NCBI GenBank assembly: GCA_937919295.1
Contig: CALFRX010000168.1
Span: 1 to 10,199 of the forward strand
Source: an uncultured Peptococcaceae bacterium
GTDB taxonomy: Bacteria > Bacillota > Dehalobacteriia > UBA7702
Length of the DNA: 10,199 bases
Direction: 5' to 3'
The notes beneath the pieces are model-generated. The model did not search any database. It worked only from the letters and a program-made list of their open reading frames with translations, and had not been told where the DNA came from. The position numbers and the translations under genes are program-made. Positions 1 to 7,945 of the stretch are shown here, piece after piece. How positions within the stretch are numbered: the first letter of the stretch is position 1; every line of letters begins with the position of its first letter.

Positions 1-54
1 GCCTATCATCCTGTAGCCCAAAATCCGCTGACGCGCATTTTGTCTACAGTCTGA
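1..54 (+). CDS. Possible 3' end of an upstream + strand gene (17 codons visible)
   Basis: Frame 1 is open from the first base and reads AYHPVAQNPLTRILSTV before a TGA at 52-54. The stop codon touches the left arm of a perfect hairpin that is followed by T-rich sequence on the same strand, as expected at the end of a + strand gene. Seventeen residues are too few to name a family. A chance open frame of this length is quite possible, so the call rests mainly on the terminator that follows it. Confidence 0.3.
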   Translation, partial: AYHPVAQNPLTRILSTV

Positions 55-89
55 ACCGCGGGGATATTCCCGCGGTTCTATTTGTGTTT
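53..89 (+). terminator. Rho-independent terminator between convergent genes
   Basis: A perfect 10-bp GC-rich stem (GAACCGCGGG at 53-62 with CCCGCGGTTC at 69-78) closes a 6-base loop. It is followed on the + strand by TATTTGTGTTT, a broken T-tract. On the minus strand the sequence after the stem is not T-rich, so it suits termination of a + strand transcript entering from the left better than termination of arcC. It lies about 10 bases past the arcC stop codon and may still help stop or stabilise that transcript. Confidence 0.55.
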
Positions 90-1110
90 ATGAGAAGAGG
101 GGGGCTTTTGCTTTTGCCGCGTTGAGAGGGCGAAAGGTTTTGGCGGCCTTCGCTGTTGACGCCGTGATGCGGGTGCCGCTTTTTCCCGCCATGGCGTCGA
201 GTGCGTGTTCAAGAGAGGCGATGATCACCGTCCGTCCCGGGCCGCTTTCGGTAAAGAGGATCGCCGCCTCGATTTTTGGCAGCATACTGCCGGGCGCGAA
301 CTGGTCTTCGGTGATATAGCGCCGCGCCTCGTCACTGGTGATCGCGGAAAGATCCTCCTCGTAGCGGCTGCGAAAATGGATTTTTACCCGGTCGATATCG
401 GTAAGAATCAACAAACAGTCGGCGTCGATCTCCTGGGCTAATTTTGCCGCGGCAAAATCTTTATCGATGACGGCGCTTACGCTGCTTAAACTGAAAAGGC
501 CGTTTTTCGTCACGGGAATACCGCCCCCACCGCCGGCGATGACGATATTGCGCTGATCCAACAGTTGATGGATGAACTCTTCTTCGAGAATATGCCGAGG
601 CTTCGGCGATGGCGTGAGCTGCCGAAAACCGCGCCCCGCGTCGTCGCTGAAAATGGCGTCGCTGTTTTGGGCGGAAATCTTTTCCGCTTCCTTTCTTGTA
701 TAGAAAGGGCCGATGGGCTTGGTGGGATGAAAGAAGGCGATATCCAGGGGATCAACACTGACTTGCGTGATGATGCTGGCAATATGGATCGGCAGCGCCC
801 TTTTTTGCAACTCCCCGCCGATGATCTTTTGCAGGTGAAAGCCGATGTATCCCTGGCTCATGGCAGTACAGTCTGCAAGAGCCGCATCGATGATTTCCTC
901 ATCGCGTTGATGCCCTAAAGCGAAAGCGTTTTTGATCATGCCCACCTGGGGGCCGTTGCCGTGGGTGATGACAATTTGGTAGCCTTCGACGACGAGCTGC
1001 TCCAAAAGGGGAATCACGGCAAGGATCTTTTTTTCCATTTCCTTTGGCGTATTGCCCAGGGCATTGCCGCCCAAGGCGATAACGATGCGTCGGTTCATTG
1101 TATGTTCCAT
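88..1110 (-). CDS. arcC: Carbamate kinase
   Basis: Carbamate kinase of the amino acid kinase fold. In catabolism it moves the phosphate of carbamoyl phosphate to ADP, giving ATP, CO2 and ammonia, as the last cytoplasmic step of arginine, agmatine or purine-derived (allantoin/oxamate) degradation. Family motifs appear in order: the N-terminal phosphate loop ALGGNAL (residues 12-18), HGNGPQVG (50-57), the glycine-rich AGGGGGIPV (192-200), IDKDFAAAKLA (215-225) with ILTDIDRV (235-242), and APGSMLPKIEAA with its lysine (272-283). The start at 1110 is preferred because GAGG lies 8 bases upstream; an ATG four codons in has no comparable site. At 340 residues it exceeds the usual length of about 310. 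The excess is an Ala/Lys-rich tail after the usual C-terminal GTRI (312-315). No arcA, arcB or other pathway gene is visible, so the source of carbamoyl phosphate cannot be told. It is more GC-rich than the genes to its right. Confidence 0.96.
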   Translation of the reverse strand: MEHTMNRRIVIALGGNALGNTPKEMEKKILAVIPLLEQLVVEGYQIVITHGNGPQVGMIKNAFALGHQRDEEIIDAALADCTAMSQGYIGFHLQKIIGGELQKRALPIHIASIITQVSVDPLDIAFFHPTKPIGPFYTRKEAEKISAQNSDAIFSDDAGRGFRQLTPSPKPRHILEEEFIHQLLDQRNIVIAGGGGGIPVTKNGLFSLSSVSAVIDKDFAAAKLAQEIDADCLLILTDIDRVKIHFRSRYEEDLSAITSDEARRYITEDQFAPGSMLPKIEAAILFTESGPGRTVIIASLEHALDAMAGKSGTRITASTAKAAKTFRPLNAAKAKAPLFS

Positions 1111-1167
1111 AAAAAAGCCTCATTCACTTGTTTTATTTTAGTATTTCCGAAAGAAGGGGGCCTCATT

Positions 1168-1194
1168 TTGACAGTTTTTTACTGAAGATATTAA
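1168..1194 (+). promoter_or_regulatory. Candidate distal promoter with consensus -35 for the RHS gene
   Basis: A perfect TTGACA lies at 1168-1173. TATTAA at 1189-1194 (15-base spacer, 4 of 6 matches) or TTAAAA at 1191-1196 (17-base spacer, 3 of 6) could be its -10. It would give a leader of about 225 bases before the RHS gene. The -35 is exact but the -10 is weak. The surroundings are very AT-rich, where such hexamers also arise by chance. Confidence 0.25.
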
Positions 1195-1351
1195 AAAATT
1201 ATTAAAAGTTGTATTTTATGCAGGAAAATAAAAATGGACATAGAATAATCAAAAACGCAACATAAAGTAACAACCATGCAGAAATAGAAAGGAACTCATA
1301 AAAACATTATTTCGCCAAAGAACATAGAGAAGTTTTATGCAGTGTGCTCCC

Positions 1352-1360
1352 TGTTATGAT
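1352..1360 (+). promoter_or_regulatory. Candidate extended -10 promoter of the RHS gene
   Basis: TGTTATGAT is an extended -10 element: TG, one base, then TATGAT, which matches TATAAT at 5 of 6 positions. There is no good -35 at the matching distance, which extended -10 promoters can tolerate. Transcription would start near 1367, about 60 bases before the RHS start codon, and would place the hairpin at 1370-1387 at the very 5' end of the message. The rest of 1111-1351 is AT-rich. I see no gene, tRNA or recognisable riboswitch in it. Confidence 0.35.
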
Positions 1361-1369
1361 ATGCCATCG

Positions 1370-1387
1370 ATCCGGAACACTCCGGAT
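1370..1387 (+). promoter_or_regulatory. Small hairpin in the RHS gene leader
   Basis: ATCCGGA (1370-1376) pairs perfectly with TCCGGAT (1381-1387) across a 4-base loop. Because TCCGGA is itself a palindrome, it is also a direct repeat spaced by ACAC. There is no T-tract, so it is not a terminator. It could be a 5' mRNA-stabilising stem or a binding site for a dimeric regulator; the sequence alone does not decide. Confidence 0.35.
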
Positions 1388-1427
1388 ATGATTTCTTTAT
1401 CAGCGCGAAGATGACGGAGGAAGGAAT

Positions 1428-4400
1428 ATGAAATTAGAAAGACTGAAAAAGAAAAAATGGTGCAAATTTGTTTGTTACCTGATCATCGTCGCATTTTTGC
1501 TGGAAATCCCGATGCCGGCCTATGCCGCCATTGATTTAGGCGGCACAGCGGTACAATCGGCGGAAGCCGAGGAGGCTACTGCAACAGAGGAGCCCGCCGA
1601 GACAGAGGAGCCTGCCGCAACGGAGAAGGATTTGGGGAATACCCCTGTTACCGACAGTGAAAAACCGATTCTGCCGGATCTCTTTGGCGTTGATTCAGAA
1701 AATTTCCTGGGCATCAATACCCAGGAAGAGGCCAATGATCCCCAAGAGGCGTTGTTGGCGGACACCGAAAGGGAAGCCCTCGTGGAATTAACGGATCAGC
1801 GGGAAGCCAACGTGAAGTATTTTCGGAATACCGATGGTTCGGAAACCGCCTATTTGTATAATCACGATGTCCATTATAAAGATGAAGTCGGGGAATATCA
1901 GGACATTGATAACAGTCTAACCGAAATAGAAACAAAAGCGGGAAAAAATGTTCTGACCAATGAAGCAAACAGCGCCGATTTTTACTTTGCCCAGGACGGT
2001 TCGGAAGGGAATTTGGTCTCCGTTTGGTCAGAGGGCTATAACTTAAAATGGCGTTTGCAGTCCGCTACGGAAAGCGCTGCGGAAGATACCACGGCAGCAA
2101 CCATGGATGAACCCCAAAGCAGATTGAATACGGCGGAAGAGGATCAGTGCGTCGACGGTACGATCTCCTCTGCGGCATACGAAGATATTCTTAAAAATGT
2201 TGATGTTGAATACGTCTTATTGGGCACAGAGCTGAAAGAGAATATTATCCTTAACAACGCCAATGTTCCTTCCCGGTTTTCTTTCGTATTGACGACCCCC
2301 TCTTCCTTATCTGCAAAGGAAACAGACGGACAGGTTCATTTTGAAAATAGCAACGGTGATGTGGTATTTAAGATGTCCGAAGCGGTGATGTTTGACGCTG
2401 CCGGCGCCGAATCCACAGACATTAAGGTTGCCTTATCAACGGTTTCGGAAACGGAGGAATCCCATCAGTATAAATTAACGATCATCCCCGCGGAAAAATG
2501 GCTGAAAGATGCCGACCGCGTATATCCCATTGTTTTGGATCCGACGGTTACCACAAAGCAGACGGCGACAACAATTTACGATACTCACGTCAACAGTGAT
2601 TATCCCAACGCCCATAACGAGGCTTCCGTATCAAGGCTCGTGGGGACGATGACCGGCGGGAAAAAGAGCCGCACCTATTTGAAATTCGTTTTGCCGACGC
2701 AAATTCAAAAATCCGACCGTATCGTGTCCGCGACGATGTCCATGCATTCCAATACCGAGAATGTTAATTCCCTTTTTTATGATTACGCCACCAGCGGCCC
2801 GACGATGTATATGTTTACACCGAAGTCCGACTGGAATGAATCAACCTTAACCTGGAGTAATCAGCCCACATATGATACCACGCAGACAGTGGATTACGCT
2901 AAAATTGAGATTGTAAACGGTGCTGGCGGCACCATTGCCCGCAGGGGCTGGTATGATTGGGATGTTACTTCCGTGGTGGATGGCTGGTATAACGGTAAAC
3001 CCAATTATGGATTCATGATCAAAGATACGGAAAGTACACAATACGCAAAACGTGCTTATTTCCATTCCACCAACGATGTTGATTATTCCGACCGTTACCC
3101 GCTGATCGCCATCTCTTACCTGAACATGATCGGTTTGGAGGATTACTGGACCTATCATACACAATCGGCAGGCCTTGCCGGCACCGGTTTTGTCAATGAT
3201 TTCACCGGTAGTTTGACGACGTCTTTTGAGGATTATTCCTGGGACAGTGAATTATTATCCCTCGGTGTCAGCCATGTTTATTCCACTGAAAATTATGAAC
3301 AGACCCAGGCTTCCCTCAACGTGGGCCGAGGGTTTATGCTCAGTCTTCAGGAGCGCATGTGGCGCGTGGTGATCAACGGTACGGAACTGTACCGTTATAC
3401 CGACGGCGACGGAACCCAACACTATTTCCAGTACATCGATGGCAAATGGACGGACGATTCCGGGCTTAACCTGACCATGACGATGCCGGGAGACGGGCAC
3501 TTATACGTAACGGACAAACAGGATAACGTGCGTAAGTTTAACTCATCAACGGGCTATCTTGAAGAGATCAAAGATAATGATGGCAATAAGATCACAATTG
3601 ATCATACCGGTGGATATTTCTCCCATGCCTATGACGATGCCGGCCATATGGTCACCTTTAACCGTGACAGCAATAATCGGTTGACTTATATCAGCGTTAA
3701 AGATCGTGCCAATCCCAATGTCGCGCTTAAACAGATCTTTTATACATATGATGCCACCGGACACTTGACGGAAGTGAAGTTTCCGGGAAAAAGCACGGTT
3801 TCAGCTTCAGGTTCCAGCGGCGCCGATAATATCGCCCGCTTTGGTTACACCTCATCAGGTACATTAAATAGCCTGATCGATACAACCAACGGTATGCATG
3901 TGGATTACGCCTATGATTCTTGGGCAAATAGCAATAATCGCAGCCGCGTCAATGAATTCAAGGTATACAACTCCTTCGGTCAGGTGGAAAGTTCCTATAC
4001 GATGGCATACTCGTCCCATTGTACCAGGTTTAATGAAACCAAACCCGCGTTGGGCCGTAATCAAGTCTACGTATTCAACTATATGGGGCAAACAATTTCC
4101 GCCCAGGATCAGGACGGCAATGCCCTCTTCTGCGAAACCGGCATGTCCGGCGGCGCAAAGAACAAGGTTACCTTCGCCTCAAAAGCGCAGCAGACGATTA
4201 CCAACTTATTAAAGAATCACGATTTTGAAAAAGGAACAGAATCCTATGGAACGATCGGAAACGCCAGTTTTTCGATTGATTCGAGTAACGCTTTTTGCGG
4301 TGATAAGTGTTTCAAGGTTAAGACGAGCACGGCCTCTTCCGGGTATAGCGTTGTGCTTCAAGGAGTTGAGGCAAAGGGGGGACAATCCTATACATTATCC

Positions 4401-7400
4401 GCATACATTAAAACAGAAGGATGTTCTTCTAATGGTGCTTGTGTAAGATTAGTAGCATTGGACAGCGTTAATGGCAATCTTGTAGAGGTAAAGGGCGCAA
4501 TGGTGGATAAAATCGTCAGTGAAAACGGTTATATGCGCTTTGAAACGACCCTTGATTTAACCTCCTATTCATCCTCAAAAACTCTTTGGCTTTATATGTA
4601 TACCGGTTTATTAGATGTAAACTACACCGCCACGGCATATATTGACAGCGTACAATTGGAAACGGGAAAATGCGCCAATCGTTACAACCTCATCGAAAAC
4701 GGCAATTTAGAAAGCAGCTTGGACGGTACATGGACGGTTGAAAACAAGGAGTCATATGACGGGCTGGTGACGGAGACACGTAATCAAACCGGCAATTGTT
4801 ATCAATTCTATGGCAACGCGGAGAAGTCCAAAAAACTTTATCAAACGGTGCCCGTGAAAGGCACGGCAGGAAATAGCTTTGTTTTCGGCTGCTGGGTGAA
4901 GTCTACCGGTCTGCAGAACAAAGATAACGGCAACGGTACGAAACAGTGCCTTGGTATGACGTTAAAATTCAACAATACCGACGGAACAGCGACATATCAA
5001 GATATCCTGATTACGCCGACAGCAGAGGAATGGCAGTATATTTGCACCAACGCCGTGGCAAATAAAAACTTCTCTTCCGTTACGGTATATTTGAAGTTTA
5101 ACTATAACCGCAATTACGTATGGTTTGATGACGTGCAGCTATACAAAGATTCCTTTGGTGATAGCTTCATGTATGACAGCAAGGGGAATGTGATTTCCGT
5201 TGTGGATAAAGCCAGCAACACCGCTTCTGCCGCGGTCAACGGTAATAACGATACCACGTCTTATACCGACGGCAAAGGGCAGTCCTATACGTTCCAATAC
5301 GATGGTGGCAACACATCGGCGAAGAATCATAACCTGACGCAAAGCAAGGCGCCGGACAACACGAAATCCAACTTTACTTATGATTCCCACGGGAACGTCA
5401 CCACAACGAAGCAGTATGGCAATGCCGGAACCCGCTATATCGCAAGCGGGGTGAGCTATACCGGCAACGGCGCGTATAAAACAGCCAGCACAGACCAGCG
5501 GGGACTGCAAACGACGTATAACTATAACGCTAACTATGGTTTATTGATCTCCACGACAATTCCCGTAGGGCCGGTTGATCAGTCTCAGACGCTGACCACG
5601 ACAAACACCTATAACGAAGATACTCGAAAACTGACGCAAATCGGCGTAAACGGTTTTGATACCCTTTTACAATATACCTACACCCAAAACCGTCCTTCAG
5701 GAATTCAAATCGGCAGCGCGTCAGCGTATCAGAAGTATAACTACGCTTATGACACCGCCGGGAATATGACCTCGATCAGCCACTCTTCTTCCGGGAAGAC
5801 GACGCCGTCGATCCTGGAATCCTATGCGTATCTTAGCGGCCGGGGGCTAAAAGCCTCCCAGACCTATGCCAATAATCAGACGCTGAATTATGCATACGAC
5901 AGCCAGGACCGCTTGATCGGAGTCTCGACTACCGCCGGCCCCATCAGCAAATACGAATACAACAGCAACGGTTTGGTGGGGAAATCCTTCTCCTATACGG
6001 AGAACGGTCAAAATCCCAACTACGTTTTGAACCAATATGATTTGGCGGAACGGTTGATCAGTACGTATAACTCCAAAGGTTCCGGGATCTATGATATCTC
6101 CTATGATAAGAATAATCTGGCCACCGGTTACAAGAGCTATTTGCGGGATGGCAGCGCCAACCTGGAATATACAACTCAATACGCGTATAATGAATGCTTG
6201 GGTGGAACCATCCAAAACGGCGTGGATAAACCGAAAACAGACACCTTAAAAGCCGGGAGTACAGCGCTTTCAAGCACGAATCTCAGTTATGACGCCTATG
6301 GCCGCCTTACGTCTATGCTGGCATCAGCGGGAACCAGTGATTCTCACGTGAAAATTGGTTACGCCTATTTGGAGGTTGGCACGGACAAAACGACGAGCTT
6401 ACCACGGCATATGGCAATCCGCTATACAACGGCGCCGGATTCTACTAATGAGCCCGTAGACCTGACTTATTATCTGACCTACGACCGTGCCGGGAACATC
6501 ACCAATGTCGAAAACGTTCCAAAGGATGGTGCAACCTATAACGAAGGTTATGCCTACGACAGTTTAAGCCGTTTAATTGCCGCAACCAATGTGGCCAACA
6601 GTGGTGATGACTACGCCTATGCTTACGACGGCAGGAACAACATCACCGGCAGCACCGTTACGAATAACGGTACGACCACGCAAACGAAAACGTATACCTA
6701 CGCCACCGATGATATCGACCGGCTTACCGCATTCAGCCACACTACAGCCAGTGGTACGGTAACCAGGAATTACACCAGCGATGCTGTGGGCAATCCCACG
6801 GCCATCGCGGAAACCGACAGTTCTGATAATTCTACCCGTAATTTCACATTAAGCTGGACGCAAGGGAAGCTGTTAAGTAATATTTCTGATGGCGCCGGGC
6901 TGAATAATACGTACTATTACGACGCCGATAGCAACGTTTCGAAAAAAGTTCTTGCCGGTGGTTCTTACGTGGTATATCATTACAGTGATGGTGTACTGGA
7001 ATACGAAGAACATTTCAACAGTGCCGGTACCTTGCAGGAAGTATTGAAATATTCCTACGATGCCGACGGCAATGTGGAATATCTGCTGTATAAGGATAAT
7101 TACTTCAGCGAGGCCAATGCTTTTGACCTTTACTATTACGTCCGTGACGCCGTGGGCAATATCACCGATTTGTTCCAGATAAGGGAACAGAGCGGTAGCA
7201 GCACGACAGTGGTGAACCGCCTTGCCGCCCACTATGAATACGATCCTTACGGCAATATCCTAAGCGTTGATAAGTACAATAACGACCCCATCGGCGATAT
7301 CAACCCCATCCGCTACAAGGATTATTATTATGACCTTCAAACCGGCTGGTATCAACTAAGCAGCCGCTTCTACGATCCTGAAGTGGGACGTTTTATTAAC

Positions 7401-7589
7401 ATGGATTCACAGATAAATTTAGGAATAATTGAGTCGAATTTATATGCGTATTGCAATAATAATCCTGTAAATATGACAGATCCATCTGGGCATTTGCCAA
7501 AATTTATATCTAATATAGGAAAAGCGATAAAAAGTATTACCAAAAAAATAGTAAATATGGTGAAAAGTGTAGTATCCCCAAAAAAATAA
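1428..7589 (+). CDS. Exported RHS/YD-repeat protein, WapA-like (polymorphic toxin carrier)
   Basis: A secreted or wall-associated protein of 2053 residues that, by family, forms a YD-repeat shell carrying a variable C-terminal toxin for contact-dependent competition. The start is fixed by GGAGG at 1416-1420, 7 bases before ATG. A Sec signal peptide is clear: a Lys-rich N-region, hydrophobic residues about 14-28, and cleavage after AYA near 33-34. Next come an acidic Glu/Thr/Ala-rich linker (about 45-80), a DNRLRE-type domain (about 372-564, with YLKFVLP, WNESTLTWSNQP and WDVTSVVDGW), a first YD-repeat block (about 660-870), two jelly-roll carbohydrate-binding-like domains (about 923-1088 and 1088-1241, each opening with N(H/G)(D/N)(F/L)E and closing in a D-VQL strand), and a long second YD block (about 1245-1900). 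The RHS core follows (about 1905-2023, with YYDLQTGWYQLSSRFYDPEV, GRFINMDS, LYAYCNNNPVNMTDPSGH). Only about 30 Lys-rich residues follow DPSGH, too few for a toxin domain. The frame ends just after an A7 run, beyond which an open frame continues. The protein as encoded is probably truncated at its toxin end. Confidence 0.93.
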   Translation: MKLERLKKKKWCKFVCYLIIVAFLLEIPMPAYAAIDLGGTAVQSAEAEEATATEEPAETEEPAATEKDLGNTPVTDSEKPILPDLFGVDSENFLGINTQEEANDPQEALLADTEREALVELTDQREANVKYFRNTDGSETAYLYNHDVHYKDEVGEYQDIDNSLTEIETKAGKNVLTNEANSADFYFAQDGSEGNLVSVWSEGYNLKWRLQSATESAAEDTTAATMDEPQSRLNTAEEDQCVDGTISSAAYEDILKNVDVEYVLLGTELKENIILNNANVPSRFSFVLTTPSSLSAKETDGQVHFENSNGDVVFKMSEAVMFDAAGAESTDIKVALSTVSETEESHQYKLTIIPAEKWLKDADRVYPIVLDPTVTTKQTATTIYDTHVNSDYPNAHNEASVSRLVGTMTGGKKSRTYLKFVLPTQIQKSDRIVSATMSMHSNTENVNSLFYDYATSGPTMYMFTPKSDWNESTLTWSNQPTYDTTQTVDYAKIEIVNGAGGTIARRGWYDWDVTSVVDGWYNGKPNYGFMIKDTESTQYAKRAYFHSTNDVDYSDRYPLIAISYLNMIGLEDYWTYHTQSAGLAGTGFVNDFTGSLTTSFEDYSWDSELLSLGVSHVYSTENYEQTQASLNVGRGFMLSLQERMWRVVINGTELYRYTDGDGTQHYFQYIDGKWTDDSGLNLTMTMPGDGHLYVTDKQDNVRKFNSSTGYLEEIKDNDGNKITIDHTGGYFSHAYDDAGHMVTFNRDSNNRLTYISVKDRANPNVALKQIFYTYDATGHLTEVKFPGKSTVSASGSSGADNIARFGYTSSGTLNSLIDTTNGMHVDYAYDSWANSNNRSRVNEFKVYNSFGQVESSYTMAYSSHCTRFNETKPALGRNQVYVFNYMGQTISAQDQDGNALFCETGMSGGAKNKVTFASKAQQTITNLLKNHDFEKGTESYGTIGNASFSIDSSNAFCGDKCFKVKTSTASSGYSVVLQGVEAKGGQSYTLSAYIKTEGCSSNGACVRLVALDSVNGNLVEVKGAMVDKIVSENGYMRFETTLDLTSYSSSKTLWLYMYTGLLDVNYTATAYIDSVQLETGKCANRYNLIENGNLESSLDGTWTVENKESYDGLVTETRNQTGNCYQFYGNAEKSKKLYQTVPVKGTAGNSFVFGCWVKSTGLQNKDNGNGTKQCLGMTLKFNNTDGTATYQDILITPTAEEWQYICTNAVANKNFSSVTVYLKFNYNRNYVWFDDVQLYKDSFGDSFMYDSKGNVISVVDKASNTASAAVNGNNDTTSYTDGKGQSYTFQYDGGNTSAKNHNLTQSKAPDNTKSNFTYDSHGNVTTTKQYGNAGTRYIASGVSYTGNGAYKTASTDQRGLQTTYNYNANYGLLISTTIPVGPVDQSQTLTTTNTYNEDTRKLTQIGVNGFDTLLQYTYTQNRPSGIQIGSASAYQKYNYAYDTAGNMTSISHSSSGKTTPSILESYAYLSGRGLKASQTYANNQTLNYAYDSQDRLIGVSTTAGPISKYEYNSNGLVGKSFSYTENGQNPNYVLNQYDLAERLISTYNSKGSGIYDISYDKNNLATGYKSYLRDGSANLEYTTQYAYNECLGGTIQNGVDKPKTDTLKAGSTALSSTNLSYDAYGRLTSMLASAGTSDSHVKIGYAYLEVGTDKTTSLPRHMAIRYTTAPDSTNEPVDLTYYLTYDRAGNITNVENVPKDGATYNEGYAYDSLSRLIAATNVANSGDDYAYAYDGRNNITGSTVTNNGTTTQTKTYTYATDDIDRLTAFSHTTASGTVTRNYTSDAVGNPTAIAETDSSDNSTRNFTLSWTQGKLLSNISDGAGLNNTYYYDADSNVSKKVLAGGSYVVYHYSDGVLEYEEHFNSAGTLQEVLKYSYDADGNVEYLLYKDNYFSEANAFDLYYYVRDAVGNITDLFQIREQSGSSTTVVNRLAAHYEYDPYGNILSVDKYNNDPIGDINPIRYKDYYYDLQTGWYQLSSRFYDPEVGRFINMDSQINLGIIESNLYAYCNNNPVNMTDPSGHLPKFISNIGKAIKSITKKIVNMVKSVVSPKK

Positions 7590-7929
7590 TACTGGTAAAG
7601 CAACTACTATTGTAAAAGTATCCTTACCAACAAAAGGAAAGCCTAACTCAAAAGTTAAATCTCCTAATGGTTTAACTGAACGGGAATATGGTCCAGATGG
7701 AAATGCAAAAACAGATACAGATTATGGTCATGCACATCATCATCCTGATCTTTCTAGCCCGCATCACCATGATTGGGATTGGGATGATGAGGGTAATGCC
7801 ACTAGGGGTCCGGCATACGCAATGCCAGATATCGGTAGTACAATTTTAGGTGTTGGATTAATTACAGTGACTATGGCTGGGGTATTGCTTTATGCATATA
7901 ACTGGTGTTACTCTCCTTATGGGAAATAA
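7588..7929 (+). pseudogene. Out-of-frame toxin-like C-terminal tip of the RHS protein
   Basis: Directly after the RHS stop codon, a frame shifted by +1 stays open for about 113 codons to a TAA at 7927-7929. It has no start codon with a ribosome binding site near its beginning, so it is best read as the former or alternative C-terminus of the RHS protein. Reducing the A7 run at 7580-7586 to six would join the frames into a protein of about 2166 residues. In order it holds a Lys/Pro/Ser linker (SLPTKGKPNSKVKS), REYGPDGNAKTDTDYGH, a His/Asp/Trp cluster (HAHHHPDLSSPHHHDWDW) and, from ATG 7822 onward, a hydrophobic stretch of about 22 residues likely to span or insert into a membrane, ending in Lys. 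The GPDG...D-DYGH...PHHHDWDW pattern resembles, from memory, C-terminal domains of other Bacillota RHS proteins, but I cannot name the activity. The His/Asp cluster could bind metal. The immunity-like gene begins 16 bases after its stop. Confidence 0.7.
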
Positions 7930-7945
7930 GCTATTGGAGGTTATT

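Noticed and set aside
122..918. Open frames on the + strand opposite arcC
   Set aside because: They lie antisense to a clear carbamate kinase gene, have no recognisable domain, and reflect its GC-rich codon structure.
1111..1427. Riboswitch in the RHS leader
   Set aside because: I searched by eye for c-di-GMP, cobalamin, SAM and T-box consensus stretches and found none; only a small hairpin and promoter-like hexamers are visible.
5160..7100. Repetitive coding sequence in the RHS gene as a DNA repeat array
   Set aside because: The repetition is at protein level (degenerate YD repeats), with nucleotide sequence varying throughout; it belongs to one protein.
7370..7603. 77-codon minus-strand frame across the end of the RHS gene
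   Set aside because: It is antisense to the conserved RHS core and arises from the AT-rich composition; there is no family similarity or convincing start.
7892..7945. Longer start for the DUF2691-like protein at 7892
   Set aside because: It would overlap the toxin-like frame and has no good ribosome binding site, whereas ATG 7946 has GGAGG at the right distance and begins with the family's typical N-terminus.
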